Assembly (NCBI GenBank): GCA_017539045.1
Contig: JAFYHS010000016.1
Coordinates: 1-47,220 of the forward strand
Direction of reading: 5' to 3'
DNA length: 47,220 bases
From: Bacteroidales bacterium
GTDB lineage: Bacteria; Bacteroidota; Bacteroidia; Bacteroidales; F082
The notes under the pieces are model-generated. The model ran no database searches and was not told where the DNA came from. It saw only the letters and a list, made by a program, of their open reading frames with translations. Shown here piece by piece: positions 19,751 to 29,855 of this stretch (position 1 is the stretch's first letter; every line of letters starts with the position of its first letter). The translations under genes and the position numbers were made by a program.

Positions 19751-21085
19751 ATGAATCTCTCCACCACCTTGATATTAAGCATCGCAGTTTTCCTCGGCAT
19801 CGTGTTGTTGCTCGTTGCCCTGTTGCTTTGGGTGCGCAACAAACTCATGCCTAAAGGCAAGGTGAAGATTACCATCAACGATGACAAGACACTGGAGGTC
19901 CAGCCTGGCAGCTCGCTGATGGCCACCTTGGCCGAAGATAAGGTGTTTCTGCCTTCGGCCTGCGGTGGCAAAGGCAACTGTGGCCAGTGCAAATGCCGCG
20001 TGGTGGAAGGCGGTGGCACGATATTGCCTACCGAGGTGGGATTCTTCACCCGCAAACAGATTCAAGACCACTGGCGTTTGGGCTGTCAGGTGAAAGTGAA
20101 AGAGGATTTGAAAATCGTAGTGCCGCAGTCGGTGCTCGATGTCAAGGAATATGAATGCACGGTAGTCAGCAACCGCAATGTGGCCACCTTCATCAAGGAG
20201 TTCAAGGTGCAGCTGCCCGAAGGCGTTCACATGGACTTTATCCCTGGTTCCTATGCCCAAATCCGCATCCCAAAGTTCAAGATCAACTATGCTGATTTTG
20301 ACAAGGAACTCATTGGTGCTGAATATCTTCCGTCATGGGAGAAGTTCAAGATGTTTGACCTCCGTTGCGTCAACACCGAGCCGACGGTGCGCGCCTATTC
20401 CATGGCCAACTATCCCGCCGAGGGCGATGTCTTCATGCTCACCGTGCGCATTGCCACGCCGCCTTTCAAGCCCGATCGCTCTGGCTTCATGAATGTCAAC
20501 CCAGGCATTGCCTCGTCGTATATCTTCTCATTGAAACCTGGCGACAAGGTGCTGATGTCGGGACCTTATGGGGAATTCCATGTCAAAGAGCATGACACTA
20601 ATGGGGCCGGCCCTTCGACCCTTCGACAGGCTCAGGGCTCAGGGACCTCGCTTCCAGAGATGATTTGGATCGGCGGTGGCGCTGGTATGGCACCGCTACG
20701 CGCACAGATTATGCATTTGACCCGCACCTTGAATGTCAGGGACCGCGAGATGCACTATTTCTACGGTGCCCGCGCCTTGAACGAGGTCTTCTATCTCGAC
20801 GACTTCCGTCAACTTGAAAAAGACTTCCCCAACTTCCATTTCCACCTCGCCCTGGACCGCCCCGACCCCGCCGCCGATGCGGCAGGCGTACCCTACACGC
20901 CTGGCTTCGTGCATAATGTGATGTACGACACCTACTTGAAAGACCACAAATCCCCCGAGGACATCGAATACTACATGTGCGGTCCCGGCCCCATGAGCGC
21001 CGCTGTGGTCAATATGCTTGATAATCTCGGCGTTGCCCCCGAGAATATCCTATATGATGACTTTGGCGGAGGAGCACCAAAATAA
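19751..21085 (+). CDS. nqrF: Na+-translocating NADH:quinone reductase subunit F
   Basis: NqrF is the NADH dehydrogenase subunit and entry point for electrons. The 444-aa product has an N-terminal helix (about 6-28), a [2Fe-2S] domain with C71, C77, C80 and C112, an FAD domain with RAYSMANYP, and an NADH domain with GGGAGMAPLRAQI and MCGPGPM. Between the FAD and NAD parts an extra stretch (STLRQAQG near residues 289-296) is encoded by a dispersed repeat at 20611-20647. The gene ends the nqr operon, only 3 bp from the stop of the convergent HEAT-like gene. Confidence 0.95.
   Translation: MNLSTTLILSIAVFLGIVLLLVALLLWVRNKLMPKGKVKITINDDKTLEVQPGSSLMATLAEDKVFLPSACGGKGNCGQCKCRVVEGGGTILPTEVGFFTRKQIQDHWRLGCQVKVKEDLKIVVPQSVLDVKEYECTVVSNRNVATFIKEFKVQLPEGVHMDFIPGSYAQIRIPKFKINYADFDKELIGAEYLPSWEKFKMFDLRCVNTEPTVRAYSMANYPAEGDVFMLTVRIATPPFKPDRSGFMNVNPGIASSYIFSLKPGDKVLMSGPYGEFHVKEHDTNGAGPSTLRQAQGSGTSLPEMIWIGGGAGMAPLRAQIMHLTRTLNVRDREMHYFYGARALNEVFYLDDFRQLEKDFPNFHFHLALDRPDPAADAAGVPYTPGFVHNVMYDTYLKDHKSPEDIEYYMCGPGPMSAAVVNMLDNLGVAPENILYDDFGGGAPK
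20611..20647 (+). repeat. Dispersed repeat, copy 2 (in frame in nqrF)
   Basis: This is an extended 37-bp copy of the CCCTTCGACAGGCTCAGGG element with internal duplication of CCCTTCGA and CTCAGGG. It is read in frame and encodes LRQAQG. Copies 1 and 3 are at 5764 and 27174. Confidence 0.8.
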
Positions 21086-21088
21086 GCC

Positions 21089-21583
21089 CTACCTTTTTAA
21101 CATCTTTCCTCGAATATGTTTCAACGCGGCTGGCAAGGCCTCGGGCTCCATCATCTGGAGCGCGGTGTTAAACTCTTCAAGTAGTTCGGGGTAATATTTG
21201 CTTTGCGCATATGTCAGTTTGATGGCCAATGTCTTTACGCCGATGGGTTCGTCGGAAAGAATGATATTGAAACAGAAATCGAGGAAGTCTGTGCGGATGC
21301 TATCCTGCTGAAACGGCGTCCTTTCCAACAGGTTCATGATGAGGCGGCGCTTCGTGGTGCTCTCGGTGCGCATGGCTTCATCAATGAGGGTGTTCTGCCT
21401 TTCGGCCAACCAAGCATCTGCGGTTTTGGGCAGGTGCGTCATCACCCAAGCAGCATTGTCGGAAGTGCGTTTGTCTTCATCAAAGAGCAACTGAAACAAT
21501 TCCTCCTTGAATTCGCCACCAGCCAAGGCTCGAGCATCGCCTCCGCTGATTCTTACTGATAATATGGTTTTCAGTTCGGACAT
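21089..21583 (-). CDS. Hypothetical HEAT-like helical protein
   Basis: The 164-aa protein is alpha-helical and contains what look like HEAT-type repeats, for example DNAAWVMTHLP and TKRRLIMNLLERTP. It has no signal peptide or membrane helix, so it is likely cytoplasmic, and no catalytic residues are evident. It is the last gene of the minus-strand unit and starts 3 bp after PhzF. No confident family is recognised. Confidence 0.75.
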   Translation of the reverse strand: MSELKTILSVRISGGDARALAGGEFKEELFQLLFDEDKRTSDNAAWVMTHLPKTADAWLAERQNTLIDEAMRTESTTKRRLIMNLLERTPFQQDSIRTDFLDFCFNIILSDEPIGVKTLAIKLTYAQSKYYPELLEEFNTALQMMEPEALPAALKHIRGKMLKR

Positions 21584-21586
21584 AGA

Positions 21587-22423
21587 CTAAACACACAATT
21601 CACCTTTTGCCACAATGGCCGCTGTACCTCCTACATAGATGGTTCCATCCTTTCGGATTTGTGTGGCCACCACAGAAGGTCGACCCATGGCCTCACCTTG
21701 AAGGAAAGCGCAATCCGCCTCAACACCAAGACATCCGCATTGTTGCAGATAATAGGTCAGCGCTGCATTGGCGGTACCCGTAGCGGATTCCTCGGGGATG
21801 TCATACAATGGGGCAAAATCGCGAACATGAGCGGTATAACCGTCGTTAGCGAATGCAAACACATGAAAACTGACCGAATCATATCTCTTGGTGAGTGCGG
21901 CAACGGCATTCATGTCGGGTTTCAGGTTCTGCAAAGTGGCTACATCAGGCAGAGGCAGCATAATATCGTTCAATCCCGAATAAGCAATCTGGACGGGCAT
22001 CGTTGGCCGATAATTGCTGACACCCAACGCCTTATACAACTCATTCGTATCTTCGATTGTACTCACAATGCGTGGCGTGGCCATTTGCATCATCACTTTT
22101 TCCCCCGCCTCAACGGTTAAATCGCCAGCTTGGGTATGGCACCGACATTCTCCCGAAGCCAAACCCTCATGATGCAGCAAAACAAAAGAGGCGATGGTGG
22201 CGTGACCGCACAGATCCACCTCGGCTTTCGGCGTGAAGTACCTGACAGTAAACTCCTTCTCGGAATCCCGTCTGATGAAAGCCGTCTCCGAATAGCGCAG
22301 CTCGGCTGCGATTTGTAGCATCAAACTCTCTTCAGGAAAGCTCTCCGAATCAAGCAGCACCACACCCGCTGGATTGCCGCCAAAAGGCTGGTTGGTGAAG
22401 GCGTCGAGGACAAAGTATCGCAT
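21587..22423 (-). CDS. PhzF-family isomerase-like protein
   Basis: The 278-aa protein belongs to the PhzF/diaminopimelate-epimerase-like fold, soluble and two-lobed. Conserved marks are DAFTNQPFGGNPAGVV (residues 7-22), the catalytic-region Glu E46 in RYSETAFI, and DLCGHATIAS (70-79). PhzF itself isomerises a phenazine intermediate, but most homologues act on unknown small molecules and no phenazine genes are nearby. It lies 3 bp downstream of the Bcp gene in the same unit. Confidence 0.9.
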   Translation of the reverse strand: MRYFVLDAFTNQPFGGNPAGVVLLDSESFPEESLMLQIAAELRYSETAFIRRDSEKEFTVRYFTPKAEVDLCGHATIASFVLLHHEGLASGECRCHTQAGDLTVEAGEKVMMQMATPRIVSTIEDTNELYKALGVSNYRPTMPVQIAYSGLNDIMLPLPDVATLQNLKPDMNAVAALTKRYDSVSFHVFAFANDGYTAHVRDFAPLYDIPEESATGTANAALTYYLQQCGCLGVEADCAFLQGEAMGRPSVVATQIRKDGTIYVGGTAAIVAKGELCV

Positions 22424-22426
22424 AGT

Positions 22427-22870
22427 TTATAGTATCTGTGCCGTATGGTTCTTGGTATCCACCTTCCCGATGGCATCGATAATAACACCCTCTTCATCTA
22501 TGACATAGGTGGTGCGCAGCGTACCCTCGGTCACTTTGCCGTACATCTTCTTCTCGCCCCAGGCCTCGTATGCCTTCAAAATGGTCAAGTCGGTATCGGA
22601 GATAAGATGGAAAGGCAGGTTGTATTTGGCGATGAAACGCTGGTGCGAGGCGGCGCTATCGCGACTAACACCCAACACGTTATATCCCAATGAGAGGAAG
22701 CGCTCGTAATTGTCGCGCAAGCCACAGGCCTCGGCGGTGCAGCCCGGGGTGCTGTCCTTGGGATAGAAATAAAGCACCAGTTTCTTCCCAGCGAAATCGC
22801 TCAATTTGACGGTATTACCATTCTCGTCTTGCCCTTCAAAATAAGGGGCTTTGGTTCCTTTTTGTAGCAT
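22427..22870 (-). CDS. bcp: Thioredoxin-dependent peroxiredoxin (Bcp family)
   Basis: The 147-aa cytoplasmic peroxiredoxin reduces hydrogen peroxide and organic peroxides. FYPKDSTPGCTAEACGLRD holds the peroxidatic C44 and a resolving C49, the classical 1-helix Bcp arrangement. Reduction would be by thioredoxin. It is third in the small-operon order, behind DUF1905 (about 33 bp gap) and before PhzF. An oxidative-stress role for the unit is possible. Confidence 0.92.
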   Translation of the reverse strand: MLQKGTKAPYFEGQDENGNTVKLSDFAGKKLVLYFYPKDSTPGCTAEACGLRDNYERFLSLGYNVLGVSRDSAASHQRFIAKYNLPFHLISDTDLTILKAYEAWGEKKMYGKVTEGTLRTTYVIDEEGVIIDAIGKVDTKNHTAQIL

Positions 22871-22903
22871 GGTCTGTATGTTGTTTTAATAGTTCTTCCA
22901 GGT

Positions 22904-23167
22904 TCATCGTTCCACAAAAGTCACGTGCACCGTGTCGCCGAAGGCCTTCCCTATCTTCTTACGGATATCCTTCCGCACCCCGATGATATGACATGGTGTT
23001 CCCATCTTCACAATCTGACCATCGTAAGGCACTCCGTCAAAAGTGGCATGGACCAGCAGCCGCCCTTTGCCGAACAGCGCCTTGATGTCGAAAGGCACCT
23101 CCACATAGGCAGCGTCCATATCCTCATTTTGGAGGATGACGGCATCAAATTCGAAAAGAGATGGCAT
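22904..23167 (-). CDS. DUF1905 domain protein
   Basis: The 87-aa soluble beta-rich protein (FEFDAVILQ..., [30 protein letters not shown]) has the DUF1905 pattern, a small beta-barrel of unknown role often joined to a YdeI-like domain. Here it stands alone. It starts 3 bp after the winged-helix gene, so they are co-translated. Confidence 0.83.
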   Translation of the reverse strand: MPSLFEFDAVILQNEDMDAAYVEVPFDIKALFGKGRLLVHATFDGVPYDGQIVKMGTPCHIIGVRKDIRKKIGKAFGDTVHVTFVER

Positions 23168-23170
23168 GGT

Positions 23171-23350
23171 TTATTTCGCCGGCTCCCACTTGCAGCGGAC
23201 GGGCGACACGATGGCGCCTTCCTTCTTCAAGGCTTCAAATGCCTTGTCGACGATTTTGCGGTCGAGGCCAGTCATTTCGGCCACTTTGCCAGCGTTCACG
23301 GGCTGTCCAGCCTCACGCATGGCTTTTAACACTTGTTCTTTTGCTTCCAT
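23171..23350 (-). CDS. Small winged-helix-like protein
   Basis: This is a 59-aa protein (MEAKEQVLKAMREAGQ..., AGKVAEMTGLDRKIVDKAF..., ending in SPVRCKWEPAK). The layout helix, turn, KVAEMTGLDRKIVDKAFEAL recognition-like helix, then a beta wing fits a minimal winged helix-turn-helix. It may be a DNA-binding regulator, although such a short domain can also bind protein. It leads the five-gene minus-strand unit, which suggests self-regulation. Confidence 0.78.
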   Translation of the reverse strand: MEAKEQVLKAMREAGQPVNAGKVAEMTGLDRKIVDKAFEALKKEGAIVSPVRCKWEPAK

Positions 23351-23410
23351 TTTTTGATTGTTTATTCGTTAATTATATAGCAAATAGGTAATACTCCAAA
23401 AAAGTATTAT

Positions 23411-24082
23411 TTAGGCTTCCCCATTCACGTACCAACTAATGATTCTGTTCTTCTTCAAATTGATGTTCATGTTCCAATAACAATCACCGCCGTCCAAAAC
23501 AACATTGTATCTCTCGGAAAACAATTGGTCGTATTTTTCGCAACTGCAATTCACATTCACGCACAAATCACCATCCTTGTTATAGTAAAAGAGATATTGT
23601 CTTCCATAATCAGCATATCGCTTGTTGATGTGAAAAAACTGGTTTTCAACTTCTTCAAAGCATACACATTTGGCCAACGCGTTCTCTGCAAGTTGCACAT
23701 CCTCAATCGTAACCGTCTTTTTGAAGTTTACGAAACTGGTATCGCCGACCCAAATGACTTGCAGAAGGGTGTCAATTCCTGTAGGAACGAGTGCATAGCC
23801 CACGAGCATGGTATCCGAAACACATCGATAGAACATGGTGAGTGTATCGATTGAAAAACTTGAATATTCGATACTGTCAATTGGGGATTTGTAATGCCTC
23901 GGATAATGCTCATACAAGGACATTCCTGTTATTTTTATTGGCTTAACTGGTGAGTCGGATGTCGTGGGAGACTCGTTTTCGGAAGAATCAGTCGTCGTAA
24001 AAGAACTGCACCCGCAAGAGAGCAAGCATCCTATAATGCAAGTCGTCAGACCGACAAGGAAAAACTTTTTCATGGCTTTCAT
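23411..24082 (-). CDS. Hypothetical lipoprotein
   Basis: The 223-aa protein has an N-terminal signal (KKFFLVGLTTCIIGCLLSCGC) with a lipobox around LLSC, so it is predicted to be membrane anchored. Met at residue 4 (MKKFF) is an alternative start. The mature part is rich in Cys and Tyr, including CVCFEE and CVNVNCSCEKY, and no family is recognised. Base composition is clearly A+T richer than neighbouring operons. A TATTTTTG box precedes it on the minus strand. Confidence 0.75.
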   Translation of the reverse strand: MKAMKKFFLVGLTTCIIGCLLSCGCSSFTTTDSSENESPTTSDSPVKPIKITGMSLYEHYPRHYKSPIDSIEYSSFSIDTLTMFYRCVSDTMLVGYALVPTGIDTLLQVIWVGDTSFVNFKKTVTIEDVQLAENALAKCVCFEEVENQFFHINKRYADYGRQYLFYYNKDGDLCVNVNCSCEKYDQLFSERYNVVLDGGDCYWNMNINLKKNRIISWYVNGEA

Positions 24083-24103
24083 ATGGTTTTGTCAATGAAT
24101 TGC

Positions 24104-24111
24104 AAAAATAA
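24104..24111 (-). promoter_or_regulatory. Bacteroidota -7 box for the 23411-24082 lipoprotein gene
   Basis: Minus strand TATTTTTG matches TAnnTTTG, 21 bp before the start codon. The -33 element is not clear. Confidence 0.45.
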
Positions 24112-24152
24112 GGGTTTCTTGCTTTCGTTTGTCCGTCTGTAGAAAAAAACAC

Positions 24153-24160
24153 TACTTTTG
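24153..24160 (+). promoter_or_regulatory. Bacteroidota promoter for the 24189 membrane-protein gene
   Basis: TACTTTTG fits TAnnTTTG. A TTTG at 24128-24131 lies 21 bp upstream, an excellent -33/-7 pair. It fixes the start at ATG 24189 rather than the upstream ATG 24129. Confidence 0.65.
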
Positions 24161-24188
24161 CAGGCAAAAGCAATCAGGCCAAATACTG

Positions 24189-24992
24189 ATGAAGACGCTA
24201 CTTCAAATATTGAAATTGGTTCCATTTCCAATCGTTACGGCGGTAATCATCCTGATATGGAAAGATGTCCTTTTTGGTGCGATGATTGCGGCGGCTCTAT
24301 GGTGGCTGACGATACCAGCCATCATCCTATCCATCGTGTTTTTCTTCATGGGATTGCGTCGGCGTGACAACTGGCAACGCGCAGCAGTCATTTGTGGCAT
24401 TGCCAATTTGTTACTGTTCATCATCTTTCTTTTTGTGCAGTTGCCAAAGCAGCGTTGCGATGCCGACATTATGGGAAAACATTATGAGAAGCACCACACA
24501 GAGATGGAAGAACTTCATCGTTATGTTAAAGCCTCTGTTGCAGACAGTTGTGGTGTCATGTTGGAATTTGACGGAAACAAACTTAATAGGTTTCAAGTCA
24601 ACGATGTTTTGAATGACAAGTGTGCTTCATGGTGGAAAAAGGATGCGCTCCAACTCAAAGACTCTTTAATGACCGTGACAGGATTAACCGATGAGAAGAT
24701 TAATGGAATCCGCCAAAGGCTAAAGTCAATGGATTGCATAGGCATCCGTTACTCTCAAACTACCCCCGAAAGCATGAGCATTATGTTCCGTTATGTAGGA
24801 TTTGTGCTATACAATTACAACATCTACTCACGTCCCATGACCGACGAAGAAAAGCACTCTGCGATGAAATACACTGAGTTTATTCCTTATAATGAATACT
24901 GCACTTTTGAGTTCATGGGTGGAGCCATTGGGCCTCAATCCTGGGGCAATGAAGCAAAAAATGACTATTTAAACCAGCATCAACCGTGGTAG
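24189..24992 (+). CDS. Hypothetical membrane protein
   Basis: The 267-aa protein has three hydrophobic helices within the first 90 residues (IVTAVIILIWKDVLFGAMI, LTIPAIILSIVFFFMGL, VICGIANLLLFIIFLFV), followed by a soluble C-terminal domain of about 170 residues. No family recognised. It is transcribed divergently from the lipoprotein at 23411-24082 and shares its A+T-rich composition, so the two may have been acquired together. Confidence 0.78.
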   Translation: MKTLLQILKLVPFPIVTAVIILIWKDVLFGAMIAAALWWLTIPAIILSIVFFFMGLRRRDNWQRAAVICGIANLLLFIIFLFVQLPKQRCDADIMGKHYEKHHTEMEELHRYVKASVADSCGVMLEFDGNKLNRFQVNDVLNDKCASWWKKDALQLKDSLMTVTGLTDEKINGIRQRLKSMDCIGIRYSQTTPESMSIMFRYVGFVLYNYNIYSRPMTDEEKHSAMKYTEFIPYNEYCTFEFMGGAIGPQSWGNEAKNDYLNQHQPW

Positions 24993-25023
24993 TGTTCGTT
25001 TTAACCAAGAAATTTTATCCATA

Positions 25024-25671
25024 ATGAATCTCCCGAAAATACATTCCATTTCAAAGAAGATCCTCGTAGCGCTATTGGGCGCTTTCTTGAGCATCTTCTT
25101 GTTGTTCCATGCCTCGGCCAACCTGCTTATTCTCCGCAACGATGGTGGTGCGTGGTACAATGCCTTCTGTGATTTCATGGGCACCAACTATGTCGTGAAA
25201 GCCTTCGAAATCGTACTGTTCGGTGCCTTGCTGTTCCACATCGTCTTGACCATCTGGCTGGCCATCACCAACCGCATGGCTCGTCCCAAAGGCTACCAAA
25301 AGCCCCAGCGCACCAAGACGCACACGGGCTCGAAACTGCAAGTCTGGACAGGCATCCTGCTCTTGGTGGGACTCATCGCGCATTTCACGGATTTCTTTTT
25401 CGTCAAACTCGGTTGGGTGGATGGCAACCTCGATTTCTACCAACAAGCGAGGGCGAAGTTCCAAATCCCTCATATCGCCATCGCTTACCTCATCTTCTTC
25501 GTCGTTGTCTGGTTCCACATGCGCCACGGCTTCGCGGCCATCTTCCAGACTTTGGGCCTCTACAACTATAAATACGGTAAGGCCATCGAGATTATCGGCA
25601 TCATCTACGCCACGGTCGTCTGCCTTATGTTTGCTTCCGTTGTCATCGTAACCTTCCTTCAAGCCGCTTGA
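25024..25671 (+). CDS. frdC: Fumarate reductase/succinate dehydrogenase cytochrome b subunit
   Basis: The 215-aa membrane anchor has five hydrophobic helices and His residues at heme-ligand positions ([38 protein letters not shown]), as in the diheme B-type enzyme of Wolinella and Bacteroides. It passes electrons from menaquinol to the FrdAB catalytic subunits, making succinate during anaerobic growth. It is first in frdCAB, with a 1-bp gap to frdA. I see no TAnnTTTG box just upstream. Confidence 0.92.
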   Translation: MNLPKIHSISKKILVALLGAFLSIFLLFHASANLLILRNDGGAWYNAFCDFMGTNYVVKAFEIVLFGALLFHIVLTIWLAITNRMARPKGYQKPQRTKTHTGSKLQVWTGILLLVGLIAHFTDFFFVKLGWVDGNLDFYQQARAKFQIPHIAIAYLIFFVVVWFHMRHGFAAIFQTLGLYNYKYGKAIEIIGIIYATVVCLMFASVVIVTFLQAA

Positions 25672-25672
25672 T

Positions 25673-27634
<1,962 letters not shown>

Positions 27635-27637
27635 GCC

Positions 27638-28396
27638 ATGAAGTTCACATTACATATTTGGAGACAGGAGAACGCCCGTGCCAAGGGCCATTTCGAGACC
27701 TATCCTCTGGATGGCATCTCGCCCGACTGCTCTTTCCTTGAAATGCTCGACATCCTAAACGAGCAACTCATCAACGACCGCATCGCGCACCCAGTCTGTT
27801 TCGACAACGACTGCCGCGAGGGCATCTGCGGCATGTGCGGACTCTATATCAACGGCCGTCCGCATGGCAACGACGACGGCATCACCACATGTCAGCTGCA
27901 CATGCGCAAGTTCAATGACGGCGACGACATCTGGATCGAGCCCTGGCGTGCCAAGCCCTTCCCTGTCATCCGTGACCTCGTGGTAGACCGTTCCGCCTTC
28001 GACAAGATCATCCAGGCGGGAGGCTACATCAGCACCACCACGGGTGGCGTGCCTGATGCCAACACTATCCCCATTCCTAAACACGCTGCGGACATGGCCA
28101 TGGACGCTGCATCCTGCATCGGTTGCGGTGCCTGTGTGGCTGCCTGTAAGAACGCCAGTGCGATGCTGTTCGTAGGTGCCAAAATCAGCCATCTGGCATT
28201 GTTGCCACAGGGCCAAATCGAAGCCGCCGACCGTGTCAAGAACATGGTCGCCAAGATGGATGAACTGGGTTTTGGCAGCTGCACCAACACCTATGCTTGC
28301 GAGGCCGAGTGTCCGAAACTCATCAAGCGGCAGAACATCTCAAGGCTCAACCGTCAGTGGATTGGTGCCTTGTTTGGCAGAGACAGACGACAATAG
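27638..28396 (+). CDS. frdB: Fumarate reductase/succinate dehydrogenase iron-sulfur subunit
   Basis: The 252-aa subunit relays electrons between FrdC and FrdA. Visible ligands are a [2Fe-2S] site (C59, C64, C67 in CREGICGMC, and C85), a [4Fe-4S] site (C160, C163, C166 with C225) and a [3Fe-4S] site (C170, C215, C221). It starts 3 bp after frdA and is followed, after 27 bp, by the permease gene. Confidence 0.95.
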   Translation: MKFTLHIWRQENARAKGHFETYPLDGISPDCSFLEMLDILNEQLINDRIAHPVCFDNDCREGICGMCGLYINGRPHGNDDGITTCQLHMRKFNDGDDIWIEPWRAKPFPVIRDLVVDRSAFDKIIQAGGYISTTTGGVPDANTIPIPKHAADMAMDAASCIGCGACVAACKNASAMLFVGAKISHLALLPQGQIEAADRVKNMVAKMDELGFGSCTNTYACEAECPKLIKRQNISRLNRQWIGALFGRDRRQ

Positions 28397-28423
28397 AATT
28401 CATTTTTTAAACCAACGATCATC

Positions 28424-29602
28424 ATGTTGAATCTTTTCACTGGTTCGGGTGTAGGTCCCACCGTTTTATATCTCGCCTTATCCATTTTCTTAGGATTGTT
28501 ATTGGGCAAAATCAAGATTGCCAAAATCTCATTGGGCATCACATGGGTGCTCTTTGTGGGCATCGCTTTCAGCGCGTGCGGCGTCAGCCTGAATGCCGAG
28601 ATGTTGCATGTCATCAAGGAGTTCGGCCTGATCCTCTTTGTGGTGGCTGTAGGTCTTCAAGTAGGTCCAGGCTTCTTCCGTTCCTTCAAAAAAGGCGGCT
28701 TGGCCATGAATTTGATGGCCTTGGTCAACGTGGCACTAGGCGTACTCATCACCTATATCATTGCCAAAGTCGCCCATCAAGACCTTGCCGATATGGCGGG
28801 TGTCTATACGGGTGCCATCACCAACACACCGGGACTCTCGGCAGCCCAGCAGGCAGTAACAGACATCGGGATTGAAGGTGCAGCCGACCGTTTGGCGGCA
28901 GGCTATGCCGTGGCCTATCCCCTTGCGGTGGTCGGCATGATTGTGACCTGCATCCTGTTGCGTCCACTCTGCCGCATCGACTTGGCAAAAGAGCCCACGA
29001 CTTTGGAGACCTCAACTGTGACCTCTGCCATTGAAAAGAAAGGCAAAGGCGGTTTTCTGCTCATCCCCATCTTCGTCATTATCGCTTTGGGTATTATTAT
29101 TGGCTCCATCCCGATTCCTGTGGGCATGAAAGCACCCATTAAGTTGGGGTTGGCAGGTGGCCCTCTCGTGGTCGCCATCATCGGTGGCTGGCTTGGCGTT
29201 AAGAAAGGCTGGTTCAGCACCGACTTCACAGAGGGTCAAGGCGTGCATGCCTTGCGCGAGGTGGGCATCGCCCTCTTCCTCGCCGGCGTGGGTCTAAGCG
29301 CTGGAGGACAGTTTGTCGCCACCGTGCAAGAGCACTATATGTGGGTCGTCTACGGTGTCATCATCACCATGGTGCCGCCTATTTTGGTCACGCTCTTCGG
29401 ACGTCTGGTCCTGAAGTTGAACTACTACACCTTGATGGGCTTCATTGGTGGCGCACACACCGACCCGCCCACTCTGGCCTTTGCCAACACCGTGGCTCCC
29501 GAGGGCTGCAAGTTCCCCAACATGGGTTACGCAACGGTATATCCGCTGACTATGTTTTTGCGTATTTTCACAGCGCAATTGCTGGTGCTGATGGCGGTAT
29601 AA
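28424..29602 (+). CDS. AspT/YidE-YbjL-type membrane permease (RCK-less)
   Basis: The 392-aa integral membrane protein contains the two duplicated YidE/YbjL (Asp-Al exchanger) halves, each with glycine-rich stretches such as VGPGFFRSFKKGG, YTGAITNTPGLSAAQQA and GGAHTDPPTLAF. Related AspT exchangers have about 550 aa with two RCK_C domains between the halves; here only a short linker (about residues 190-205) remains. It likely transports a carboxylate or amino acid. Its place 27 bp after frdB suggests C4-dicarboxylate exchange, but this is inference. Confidence 0.82.
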   Translation: MLNLFTGSGVGPTVLYLALSIFLGLLLGKIKIAKISLGITWVLFVGIAFSACGVSLNAEMLHVIKEFGLILFVVAVGLQVGPGFFRSFKKGGLAMNLMALVNVALGVLITYIIAKVAHQDLADMAGVYTGAITNTPGLSAAQQAVTDIGIEGAADRLAAGYAVAYPLAVVGMIVTCILLRPLCRIDLAKEPTTLETSTVTSAIEKKGKGGFLLIPIFVIIALGIIIGSIPIPVGMKAPIKLGLAGGPLVVAIIGGWLGVKKGWFSTDFTEGQGVHALREVGIALFLAGVGLSAGGQFVATVQEHYMWVVYGVIITMVPPILVTLFGRLVLKLNYYTLMGFIGGAHTDPPTLAFANTVAPEGCKFPNMGYATVYPLTMFLRIFTAQLLVLMAV

Positions 29603-29642
29603 AATAATCGTCCGTTTTTGTAACGCCAGAAAGAAAAAGCAG

Positions 29643-29650
29643 TATCTTTG
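29643..29650 (+). promoter_or_regulatory. Bacteroidota promoter for the B12-riboswitch/CoA-transferase unit
   Basis: TATCTTTG fits TAnnTTTG, with TTTG at 29617-29620 and a 22-bp spacer. The riboswitch begins about 10 bp after it. Confidence 0.7.
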
Positions 29651-29659
29651 CCGTCGATT

Positions 29660-29825
29660 TGTGGTGTCCCTCACGGACTCAATAGGGAATCGGGTGTGAA
29701 TCCCGGACAGTTCCCGCTGCTGTGATGGCTACAACGCTTGCCATGAATGCCACTGAAAGCCATGTCTTTCGGGAAGGCGGCAATGCGAGGCCTCAGTCAG
29801 AAGACCTGCCTCAAGTCGCTAAACA
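29660..29825 (+). ncRNA. Cobalamin riboswitch upstream of the CoA-transferase
   Basis: Conserved cobalamin riboswitch blocks are all present in order: GGGAATCGGGTGTGAATCCC, then CCCGCTGCTGTGA, the B12 box GCCACTG (29749-29755), and CAGTCAGAAGACCTGCC near the 3' end. It is the only leader between the promoter and the CoA-transferase start. A small stem (ACTTC 29828-29832 with GAAGT 29841-29845) ends 10 bp before the ATG and may be the expression platform. Family behaviour predicts reduced expression when B12 is high; the sign here is not directly shown. Confidence 0.93.
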
Positions 29826-29855
29826 AGACTTCCGGGAATTGAAGTTAGTCATATT

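Noticed and set aside
29660-29825. tRNA or other structured RNA in the leader
   Set aside because: All conserved cobalamin riboswitch blocks are present, so the leader is explained by the riboswitch; no tRNA cloverleaf is visible anywhere in the window.
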